Assembly: GCF_017163935.1 (NCBI RefSeq) | Contig: NZ_JABVZR010000002.1 | Coordinates: 558,001-622,000 of the forward strand | DNA from: Novosphingobium terrae | GTDB taxonomy: Bacteria; Pseudomonadota; Alphaproteobacteria; Sphingomonadales; Sphingomonadaceae | Length of the DNA stretch: 64,000 nucleotides | Reading direction: 5' to 3' | Part shown: positions 6,751 to 14,220 of the stretch, piece by piece | How positions within the stretch are numbered: position 1 is the first letter of the stretch | Layout: each line of letters opens with the position of its first letter | The notes under the pieces: generated by a model | What the model was told of the DNA's origin: nothing | What the model saw: only the letters and a program-made list of their open reading frames with translations | The model's database searches: none | Translations under genes and position numbers: made by a program

Positions 6751-9171
6751 GTGACCGAGCAATCTTTCCGTAAGTCGTTATTATGCGCGACCATGCTGAT
6801 GGGCGCCGCTTCCGCTCCGGCCTTTGCCGCAGACGCCGCACCGGACCCTGCAGGCGCCACACCGGGCGCTGCCAATGAAATCGTGGTGACGGCCACCCGC
6901 CGCTCCACCACGCTTCAGGATGCTCCGATCAACATCAGCGCTGTCAGTGCCGAACAGCTCTCCAAACAGCGCATCGATGATGTGAAAGCGCTTTCCGCCT
7001 TCACGCCTGGCATGACTGTGGTCGATACCGGGCCAAGCTCAACCGGCAACATCATTCTGCGCGGCATTTCTTCTTCCAGCACCAGCGCAAGTGGTTCAAA
7101 CTACCAGAATGCTCTGGGCGTCTATCTTGGTGAAGTTCCGCTTTATCTTGATTTCAAGCTGATCGACATCAGCCGTGTCGAGGTGCTGCAGGGGCCGCAA
7201 GGCACGCTCTATGGCCTCGGCACACTATCGGGCGCGGTGCGCTACATGCCCAACCGCCCCACCACCGACCGTTTCTCCTTCGATTTCCATGAGCGTGCCT
7301 ATGGCCAGTCTCATAGCTCATCGGCGGGGGTCAACATCGATGGCGCGATCAACATCCCCATCATCAAGGATCATGTCGCCCTGCGCTCGGTCGTGGGTTA
7401 CTATGACAATCCCGGCTTTATCGACTACGATCATCTTCTGAAAAACCCGGGTGTCTCGAACCCGCAACCCGTGCGCGGCACGACAGCGGCGCAGGGATCA
7501 TTCGGCACTCCTGCCGATTACGCCGCAAACTTCTATAGCAAGCGCGATGTCAATTACGAACATACGTTCACAACGCGCAACCAGCTGCTTGTCGAGGTCA
7601 ATCCCGATATCAAATCCTATCTGACCTATGCGCATCAGGAAACCAGAACCGGCGGCAGGCAGGCCAATGGCGCCGGCGTGCTGGGCACCGGCAACTATGA
7701 AGGCCCCTGGCGCTATCTTGAGCCGACCACGCGCATATCGGACCTGTTCTCCGCCGAATTCAACGTCAATCTCGGCATCGCGCAGCTGGTCGCGACAACG
7801 GCCTACACCAATCAGAAGATCCAGGACAAGGAGGACAACACCGACCTCCTGCTCGATCTCGATTATGGCTATGAGGCCTTCCCTGCCTTTTCATCCTACA
7901 ACACACAGACCGAATATTACCGCCAATTCAATCAGGAAGTTCGCCTGGTCTCTTCGCATGGCGGTCCGTTCAGCTGGGTGGTCGGCGGTTTCTACAACAA
8001 TCTTCGCGACTATCGCAATTATCGTGAATACACGCCAGGCTACGCCAATTTCATCGGCGTCAACCGCCCTGACGATCTGGAATATATGTCCTTCGTGAAC
8101 ACCGCCACCAAGGAAAAGGCGGTCTATGGTGAGGGCACCTTCCATATCACCAACGCCTGGCAGGTGACAGGCGGCCTGCGTTACTTCAAATATGACGCGG
8201 AAGCCGCCGGCGGCACAGACACGCCCCTCACCAGCGGAGGCCTTGCCCGCACGCCCTATCCGCTGGTGCAATTCGCGGCCAGCCGCATCAAATCGGGCGC
8301 CACCAATGCCAGCGGCACGGTGTGGAAAGCCAACACCTCCTACAAGTTCAGCAATCAGTTGCTGGCCTATGCCACCTACAGCACGGGTTATCGCACGGGC
8401 AATGTCAACCGCGTCGCGCCCTGCGTGCTGCCGTTGAGCCCGGGGCAGAATGTCTGCGCCCTGCCCAATGAGCTGGTCTACAAGCCGGACAAAACCCGCA
8501 ACGCCGAAATCGGTATCCGCGCCTCCCTGTTCGACAAACGCCTGCAATTCACGCTGGATGCGTTCCATGTCGACTGGAACAACATTCAGGTCTCGACCCA
8601 GACCGTCAACGGTGCCGTGGGTGTAACGGTCAACGCCAAGAATGCCGTGTCGCAGGGTGTCGAGTTCTCCGGTCAATTCAAGGTCACACCGCGACTGCAG
8701 CTGGCAGGCACTTATTCTTATGTCGACGCACATCTTACGCAGGATGCTTCGGGCATCGTCGTCAGCGGCGGCGTGGCTTATGATGTCTATAAGGGTGACC
8801 GCCTACCCGGATCGGCCAAGAATTCAGGCAGCGCTCAGCTGACATACACCTTCCCGTTGAGCCAGGGGCGCGATATCGAGGCCAATTGGGCCACGACCTA
8901 TGTCGGCGATATCTATTCCCGCATCGGCCTGCGCGGCAATGGCCAGGATATTCCCGGCTATGTGACGCATCGCGCATCCGTCACCTATCACGCGAAGACC
9001 TTCGACATCGGCGTCTATGCTGACAACATCTTCGACAAATATGCCGTTACCGCAATCAGCAATGACGTCAGCTCCTACAATCAGGTCCGCACCGGCGTGG
9101 TCGAACGCTACTACGCCCAGGGCGTGCTGACACCGCGCCGCGTCGGCGTCGATTTCCACTTCCATTACTGA
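6751..9171 (+). CDS. TonB-dependent outer-membrane receptor
   Basis: About 806 residues. I chose GTG 6751 (MTEQSFRKSLLCATMLMG) because AAGGGGG lies eight bases upstream and it gives a clean signal peptide ending at AFA-ADAA; a TTG at 6715 is possible but has no ribosome site. A TonB box EIVVTA precedes the plug domain (LSAFTPGMTVV, then VEVLQGPQGTLYG), and the protein ends in an aromatic FHFHY typical of outer-membrane barrels. It imports a substrate using TonB energy. A ferredoxin gene follows in the same direction, and the operator before it matches those of the urea/guanidine operon, so it may feed that pathway or supply a metal. Substrate not identifiable. Confidence 0.88.
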   Translation: MTEQSFRKSLLCATMLMGAASAPAFAADAAPDPAGATPGAANEIVVTATRRSTTLQDAPINISAVSAEQLSKQRIDDVKALSAFTPGMTVVDTGPSSTGNIILRGISSSSTSASGSNYQNALGVYLGEVPLYLDFKLIDISRVEVLQGPQGTLYGLGTLSGAVRYMPNRPTTDRFSFDFHERAYGQSHSSSAGVNIDGAINIPIIKDHVALRSVVGYYDNPGFIDYDHLLKNPGVSNPQPVRGTTAAQGSFGTPADYAANFYSKRDVNYEHTFTTRNQLLVEVNPDIKSYLTYAHQETRTGGRQANGAGVLGTGNYEGPWRYLEPTTRISDLFSAEFNVNLGIAQLVATTAYTNQKIQDKEDNTDLLLDLDYGYEAFPAFSSYNTQTEYYRQFNQEVRLVSSHGGPFSWVVGGFYNNLRDYRNYREYTPGYANFIGVNRPDDLEYMSFVNTATKEKAVYGEGTFHITNAWQVTGGLRYFKYDAEAAGGTDTPLTSGGLARTPYPLVQFAASRIKSGATNASGTVWKANTSYKFSNQLLAYATYSTGYRTGNVNRVAPCVLPLSPGQNVCALPNELVYKPDKTRNAEIGIRASLFDKRLQFTLDAFHVDWNNIQVSTQTVNGAVGVTVNAKNAVSQGVEFSGQFKVTPRLQLAGTYSYVDAHLTQDASGIVVSGGVAYDVYKGDRLPGSAKNSGSAQLTYTFPLSQGRDIEANWATTYVGDIYSRIGLRGNGQDIPGYVTHRASVTYHAKTFDIGVYADNIFDKYAVTAISNDVSSYNQVRTGVVERYYAQGVLTPRRVGVDFHFHY

Positions 9172-9219
9172 GCAAGGCCGGGCGCTCCAAGCGGGTGCCC
9201 GGGTTCCAAGAGGACAATC

Positions 9220-9540
9220 ATGACCATTTTCAAAGTCTCCACCGTGAAGACTCAGGACATCACCGTGACCGCCTCGGAAGGCCAGTCGCTGATGGAAGCC
9301 CTGCGCGACAGCGGTTTCGAGGATATTCAGGCCTTTTGCGGCGGCGGTTGCTCCTGCGCCACATGCCATGTCGTGATCAGCCCCGACTGGTTTGCAAAAC
9401 TGCCGCCAGTATCGGATGAGGAAAACGATCTTCTGGACTCGATCGAGGGGCGGCTCGCCACCTCGCGTCTGGCGTGTCAAATCCCGGTCAGCGATGGGCT
9501 TGAGGGTATGACCATCATGGTTCCTCAAGCGGCGGATTGA
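9220..9540 (+). CDS. 2Fe-2S ferredoxin (adrenodoxin/bacterial oxygenase type)
   Basis: A 106-residue ferredoxin with the C-x5-C-x2-C...C cluster motif: C40, C46, C49 and C86, plus an extra Cys at 44. This plant/adrenodoxin-like type carries electrons to oxygenases. Its start follows an AAGAGGAC site. It lies 48 bases after the TonB receptor gene. A Rieske oxygenase, which needs such a donor, is encoded 1.8 kb away on the other strand, so it may be the partner; no ferredoxin reductase is nearby. The palindromic repeat that follows probably ends its transcript. Confidence 0.92.
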   Translation: MTIFKVSTVKTQDITVTASEGQSLMEALRDSGFEDIQAFCGGGCSCATCHVVISPDWFAKLPPVSDEENDLLDSIEGRLATSRLACQIPVSDGLEGMTIMVPQAAD

Positions 9541-9554
9541 AGGCGAAGAAGAAC

Positions 9555-9793
9555 AATGCGAGGGGGTTACCCCCTCGCGCTCCCGGAACGTCTTCCGGCG
9601 ATGGGGCAGTGGCGCCGAAATGATGTGCCCGGCCTCTCCACCTGCGCTGGCTAAGCGCCGCAGGCAATCGATCCTTAACAATAACGCTGCCCGGCGATAA
9701 TTGCCTGCGGCGCTGCAACGTCGCTCTTTGGCTGAACCCGAAGCGCCCACGCTGACAAAACCCGGGAGCGCGAGGGTGTAACACCCTCGCATT
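9555..9793. repeat. Nested palindromic repeat element between convergent genes
   Basis: Two 32-base arms (9555-9586 and 9762-9793) are inverted copies differing at only two positions. Each arm itself contains a hairpin (GCGAGGG...CCCTCGC), and the two differences are a compensating pair: G-C in arm 1, T-A in arm 2. Inside lies a second perfect 15-bp inverted repeat, 9654-9668 with 9700-9714 (core GCGCCGCAGGCAAT). The element fills the gap between the ferredoxin and amidase stop codons. It looks like a REP/MITE-type interspersed repeat and may end transcription from both sides. Confidence 0.75.
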
Positions 9794-9802
9794 CTTCTTT
9801 TC

Positions 9803-11134
9803 TTAAATCCCCAAAACCCCGGCCGCTTCCAACCGGGCAGCCAGATCAAACAACAACCCCTCCCGCCCCGGAGCCGAAATCAGTTGCAAGCCCAGAGGCA
9901 ATTGCCCGGGCCGCTTCAAAGGTGCTGACAGCACCGGCAGCCCCGCAAGACTGATCGGCTGCGCCAGCATCCCAAGATTGGCCCGGGCAGGCGCAGGGCC
10001 GTTGCCGGTATGGATCATCGGATCGGCCATCAGCGGTGCAACATCCGGCGTCGCGGGGGCGACCAGCACTTCATAACGCTGAAGCAGCGTGAGCGCCTGC
10101 TTGCGGAACCAGTCTCCAAACAGGGCGGCACGGTCCCGCAAAGGCGTGGGCACCAGATTGCCGGCCAGCAGACGATCGCGGGTCTCGGGATCGAAGGCCA
10201 ATGCTCGTTTGGCCAGTTCGGCGCGGTGCAGGCGCCCGCCGTCATGGGCGGTGATCAGAAAGGCTGCGGCGCGCGCGGCCTCCACATGCGGCAGTTCAGT
10301 CATGGGCAGCACGCCCAGCAGCGCTTCGATCCCGGCGAAGGCCTTGTAGAAATCCGGAATCGCGTGATCCACGAACCAGCCGCCCAGACGGGCCACGCGG
10401 CGGGCTTTCATCGGCGCGATGGGCTGGCCCTGGGCAACCTCCATCGCCAGACGCAGATCTTCCAGCGTGTTGGTGAAGGGCCCCAGCGTATCGAGCATGG
10501 GCACGAAGGGGAAGCTGCCCTCCTCAGCCACGCTGCCATGCGCCGGGCGGAAGCCCCAGACGCCGCACAGCGAGGCAGGCACGCGGATCGAGCCATTGGT
10601 GTCCGATCCCCAGGCCAGCGGCAGCATTCCCGCCGCCACCGCCGCTGCCGATCCGCCGCTGGAGCCGCCGGCCAGTCTGGCGGTGTCGCGCGGGTTGCGG
10701 GTGGTGCCGAAATGAGCGTTCACCGTGACAAAGCCATAGGCATATTCGTCCATGTTCAGCACGGCGATGGGCACGGCTCCGGCGGCGGTCAGGCGTTGCA
10801 GCAACGCGGCATCGCGCGGGGCCGGGGCGGCATCGGCACGCATCGCGGCGCCTGCGGTGGTGGGGTGGCCCGCCACATCGAACAGGGCTTTCAACCCGAT
10901 GGGCACGCCTGCCAGCGGGCCGAGGTCCTCCCCGCGCGCCACGGCGGCATCGATGGCGGCGGCGGTATCAAGCGCGCGGTCGGCCAGTACGGTGTTGACG
11001 GCGTTGATGGCCTTGTCTCGCGCGGCGATGCTTTCCAGCGCGGCAAGCGTGATCTCCACCGCCCGGACGCGGCCTTCACGCACCGCGCCGGCAATGGCCG
11101 AAGCGGAGGTCAGCGCGGTGAGGGTCTCGCTCAA
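9803..11134 (-). CDS. Amidase-signature hydrolase, AtzE-like
   Basis: A 443-residue amidase. The Ser-cisSer-Lys triad is visible: Lys82 in GVPIGLKALFD, the GGSSGGS loop at 156-162, and the likely nucleophile Ser182 in GSDTNGSIRVPAS, a sequence typical of the AtzE subfamily (biuret/carboxybiuret-type hydrolases). The start is TTG at 11134, overlapping the stop of the small AtzG-like gene as TTGA. AtzE enzymes act with a short partner protein in nitrogen-rich compound degradation. With urea/guanidine genes nearby it may hydrolyse a small amide or ureido compound. The exact substrate is not visible; AtzE-like proteins also occur next to transporter and oxygenase genes of unknown role. Confidence 0.88.
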   Translation of the reverse strand: MSETLTALTSASAIAGAVREGRVRAVEITLAALESIAARDKAINAVNTVLADRALDTAAAIDAAVARGEDLGPLAGVPIGLKALFDVAGHPTTAGAAMRADAAPAPRDAALLQRLTAAGAVPIAVLNMDEYAYGFVTVNAHFGTTRNPRDTARLAGGSSGGSAAAVAAGMLPLAWGSDTNGSIRVPASLCGVWGFRPAHGSVAEEGSFPFVPMLDTLGPFTNTLEDLRLAMEVAQGQPIAPMKARRVARLGGWFVDHAIPDFYKAFAGIEALLGVLPMTELPHVEAARAAAFLITAHDGGRLHRAELAKRALAFDPETRDRLLAGNLVPTPLRDRAALFGDWFRKQALTLLQRYEVLVAPATPDVAPLMADPMIHTGNGPAPARANLGMLAQPISLAGLPVLSAPLKRPGQLPLGLQLISAPGREGLLFDLAARLEAAGVLGI

Positions 11135-11310
11135 GGCGCCTCTCCGATGGCAGTCAGCGCAGCGTCCACCGTGGCCCAGCGGTCTTCGAGCAAGGCAAGA
11201 TTCGCCTTCACGCCGGGCAGGCAGGCATCGGGCAGGGTCAAGCCTTGCGCCTGAGCTTTCTCGCGGATCTGCTGCTCGGTCCAGTTGGTCGGGTCGAAAT
11301 TCTCCATCAT
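11131..11310 (-). CDS. Small AtzG-like (DUF4089) partner of the amidase
   Basis: A 59-residue protein: MMENFDPTNW, then REKAQAQGLTLPDACLPGVKAN and a helical end. DUF4089/AtzG proteins of this size precede AtzE-type amidases and form a complex with them, stabilising the enzyme. The start is ATG 11310 or the adjacent ATG at 11307. The stop overlaps the amidase TTG start (TTGA), as expected for subunits made in fixed ratio. The Rieske gene ends 34 bases upstream, so all three are probably one operon. Confidence 0.85.
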   Translation of the reverse strand: MMENFDPTNWTEQQIREKAQAQGLTLPDACLPGVKANLALLEDRWATVDAALTAIGEAP

Positions 11311-11344
11311 GGCATGACGATCACAGGCAAAGGGGCAATCTCCA

Positions 11345-12403
11345 TCAGGCCGTGAAGAAACGGCTCAAGCCCATATCGCGCAGACCGCGGCGATAGGCCA
11401 TCGAACTCATATCGGCGGGGATATGCGCCTCCATCATCGGGTCGAGCGGCAGGCATTCGGGCATCTGCGCTTCCACGATGGCTTTATCTTCCTCGAAAAC
11501 GCGGCGGTTGAAGTCATAGACATCCTGCACCGGCAGGTCCTTGTCGAAATTGCGGGCGATGGGGGCGAACAGACGCGTCACCTTGGCCGAGACCGGCGAG
11601 GCCGCATTCATGATCACCAGCCGCGCCTCATCGGGGAAGTGAATCTCCAGCGTGGCGGTGAAGGGCAGATGGGTGCGGAAGTGGCGCAGCCATTCGAATC
11701 CCGGCTTGCCCCGGTCGGTGACGCCGATGGGGTAATTGCCGACCGAGCTGCGATATTCGACCTCGAAACCATGCTCGGTGGTGACCGGGCGATAGGGCGG
11801 CACCACGGCATTGTTGGCATCGCCAAAGGTGTCGGTGTGGACGAAGGCGAAATGGGCGACGTCGAGAAAGCCCTCCATCTGGCGGCCCGCAAAGCCGAAA
11901 ATATCGATGGTGGGGCAGGTGATCTGCTGGAACCCCGCCTCATCCCAATGCGGCATATCGGGGATCACCGGCTCGCCGCCATCGTGGAGCAGGCAGGTCC
12001 AGATCAGGCCATAGCGCTCGACATGGGGATAGGATGTGAGGTTGAGGCGCGCGGGAATATCGCGGTCCGGGTGAGCGGGCACATGGTTGCAGCGGCCACC
12101 GGCGCCGAAGCGCAAGCCGTGATAGGCGCAGGTCACCCCGCCCTCGACCTGCTTGCCAAGGCTGAGCGGCACGCCGCGATGCGGGCAAATGTCGCGCGCC
12201 ACAACCAGGTCCGATCCGGCGCGATAGATCACCAGCGGCTCGTCCAGCAATTTGGTGGAGAACGGCTTGTCGCCAACCTCACGGGCCAGCGCGATGGGAT
12301 ACCAGTGCCGGGCCAGAATCGCCCAATCGTCACCGTCGAAGGTGCAGTTACGGGGCAATTCGGGCTCGAAGGGCGTGAGGATGGAGGCGGTAGAGGTGGC
12401 CAT
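11345..12403 (-). CDS. Rieske non-haem iron oxygenase, catalytic subunit
   Basis: A 352-residue oxygenase alpha subunit. The Rieske 2Fe-2S ligands are C73, H75, C92 and H95 (CPHRGVPL, CAYHGLRF). The mononuclear iron site is in EGFLDVAHFAFVH (Asp and two His). Homologues are aromatic-ring hydroxylating or demethylating oxygenases of the phthalate/vanillate type. It needs a ferredoxin; one is encoded at 9220. It is followed by AtzG- and AtzE-like genes in the same direction, so its product may be an amide or ureido compound. No beta subunit is present, as in the single-subunit (homotrimer) group. Confidence 0.9.
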   Translation of the reverse strand: MATSTASILTPFEPELPRNCTFDGDDWAILARHWYPIALAREVGDKPFSTKLLDEPLVIYRAGSDLVVARDICPHRGVPLSLGKQVEGGVTCAYHGLRFGAGGRCNHVPAHPDRDIPARLNLTSYPHVERYGLIWTCLLHDGGEPVIPDMPHWDEAGFQQITCPTIDIFGFAGRQMEGFLDVAHFAFVHTDTFGDANNAVVPPYRPVTTEHGFEVEYRSSVGNYPIGVTDRGKPGFEWLRHFRTHLPFTATLEIHFPDEARLVIMNAASPVSAKVTRLFAPIARNFDKDLPVQDVYDFNRRVFEEDKAIVEAQMPECLPLDPMMEAHIPADMSSMAYRRGLRDMGLSRFFTA

Positions 12404-12502
12404 AATCAGAAACTCTCAGTGGGTTTCCAGACCATGGCCGCCCCGCCCCGTGCGATCAAACGCAATCATTTTGACGTTATGTCGCAAAAATCAGAACACC
12501 CC

Positions 12503-14080
12503 TCAATCCTGAGCCAGATCGCCCAGTGCCTCTCGCAGCGGCCCGAGCCATTTATCCCAGGCCTGCCAGTTTTCCGTACCCTGCCGGAAAATGGGCGAAC
12601 GCACCTGCTCGGAGGAGGGGGTGCGCACCGGGCGCTCGGTCTTGTGGAACTGGAGGCAGGAGGCCTCGAAAGGCAGGTTCAGCCCCGCCAGCAGAGCCCT
12701 GATCTGCCCCTCACTGTCCTCGACAAGACTTTCATAGCTGACGCGATGCACCGCGCCGGGCAGCACAGCATCGACATGCGCCATCAGCCGCACATAATCG
12801 CGGTAATAATGGCCCAGATCGCCCAGATCATAGGCAAAATGCTGCCCGCGCGCGAAATGCTGGCGGAAATTGGCCACGCCCGCCGACAGCGGATGACGCC
12901 GCACATCCACGATCCGGGCATTGGGCAGGATCGCCTTGATAAAGCCGACATAGAGCCAGTTGTTGGGCAGCTTGTCGATGAAGAGCGGGCGGTCGGTTTT
13001 GCGCTGGGGCGAGACGCGGCGCAGATAATCCTCGCCCATCGAGCGCAACTGCTCTGGCGAGAGTTCCGCCAGACTGGCGTGAGGGTCCTCTCCCAGACGG
13101 CCCCAGAGTTCGGGAATATCGGGCAGTTCAGCCGTGGCCTCGACCTGACTGTGGCTGGCCAGAATCTGCTCGACCAACGTCGAGCCCGCTCGCGGCAGGC
13201 CGACGATAAAGATCGGATCGGGCGCCCAGCAGCCCTGCCCCTGCCGCGCCGCAAAGAAACCGGCATCGAAGCGGGCGATCATGGCATCGACGCGCCTTGT
13301 CGTCTCACCGGCATCGTATTGGATCAGGGCACGGCGATGGGCATTGGCGTCGCGATAGGCGACGAAGGCTTTCTCCGGATCGCCCGCATCCTCCCACGCC
13401 TTGCCGCTGGCGAATTCGAGATGGAAGCGGTCCTCGGGCGCCAGATCCTTGCGCTCCAAAGCCTGGCTCATGGTGGCGCGATCCGCATCATCGAAGCGCA
13501 CCGTTTTCAGATTGGCCAGTGACCACCATGCCTCGCCAAAGCCCGGCTCCAGCGCCACGGCCTTGCGATAGGCCTCCACCGCATCGGTGAGCCGCCCCAC
13601 GGTCTTCAGCACATGGCCGCAAGACATCCACACCCGTGCATGGCCCGGAAAACGCGCGAGCATATCCTCATAGAGCGCCAGCGCCGCCTCGAACTCGCCC
13701 AGCCGGTTGAGCACGGCGGCGCGCAGGTTGGGATTGCCCTCTTCACGCTCCACATCGAGTCGATCAAGCTGCTCCAGCGCCTCGCTGGCCCGGTTGGTGC
13801 GATAGAGCATCGTCGCCAGATTGACCCGCGCCGCGCTGAAGTCCGGCGCCAGTTCCAGCGTGCGGCGCAGCAGCGTTTCGGAATCGCGCGCCCGACCGAT
13901 CCGCGCCGCCAGTTCGGCCAGCATGCGGATCGCGGCCACATCGAAAGGATCGCGCTTCAGATGGTTCTTGAGCAGCGGCTCAGCCTCATCCAGCCGGTTC
14001 TGGCGCAGCGCCAGCGCGGCGCGCAGCAGGACGGGATCGCGGGTGGCGGCGGCAAGCCGGTCGGACAAATCGGTGGTCAT
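12503..14080 (-). CDS. TPR-repeat sulfotransferase
   Basis: A 525-residue protein: about 250 residues of tetratricopeptide repeats (for example ALALRQNRLDEAEPLLKNHL and AVLNRLGEFEAALALYEDML) joined to a sulfotransferase domain. The PAPS-binding loop is FIVGLPRAGSTLVEQIL near residue 290, with the second PAPS contact in RIVDVRRHPLSAGVANF. Such fusions are common in sphingomonads, often next to TonB receptor genes, and one lies divergently here (14221). The acceptor is unknown; a peptide or glycan is possible. The last visible terminus, ALGDLAQD, is intact. Confidence 0.88.
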   Translation of the reverse strand: MTTDLSDRLAAATRDPVLLRAALALRQNRLDEAEPLLKNHLKRDPFDVAAIRMLAELAARIGRARDSETLLRRTLELAPDFSAARVNLATMLYRTNRASEALEQLDRLDVEREEGNPNLRAAVLNRLGEFEAALALYEDMLARFPGHARVWMSCGHVLKTVGRLTDAVEAYRKAVALEPGFGEAWWSLANLKTVRFDDADRATMSQALERKDLAPEDRFHLEFASGKAWEDAGDPEKAFVAYRDANAHRRALIQYDAGETTRRVDAMIARFDAGFFAARQGQGCWAPDPIFIVGLPRAGSTLVEQILASHSQVEATAELPDIPELWGRLGEDPHASLAELSPEQLRSMGEDYLRRVSPQRKTDRPLFIDKLPNNWLYVGFIKAILPNARIVDVRRHPLSAGVANFRQHFARGQHFAYDLGDLGHYYRDYVRLMAHVDAVLPGAVHRVSYESLVEDSEGQIRALLAGLNLPFEASCLQFHKTERPVRTPSSEQVRSPIFRQGTENWQAWDKWLGPLREALGDLAQD

Positions 14081-14220
14081 CGCCCCAAACTATGCTGTTT
14101 TGGCCACGGTTTGGCAAATAGCAACGCGCGGGGGACGGCCTGCGTCATTTACCCCTTGCAATCAAAAGAGACACAGGCAGTGATAAAAATACAATAGAAA
14201 TGTAACAGGGTGGACATATT

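Noticed and set aside
9541..9802. Remnant of an insertion sequence
   Set aside because: No transposase fragment and no target duplication visible; the palindromic structure fits a REP/MITE-like repeat better.
12404..12430. ATCAGAA half-site before the Rieske gene as a seventh island operator
   Set aside because: The second arm is missing at the right spacing (AGTGGG instead of TTCT), so it is only a half-site.
11423..13522. A 699-codon plus-strand frame opposite the Rieske and sulfotransferase genes
   Set aside because: It spans two real genes on the other strand and their intergenic gap; its translation has no domains and looks like a shadow.
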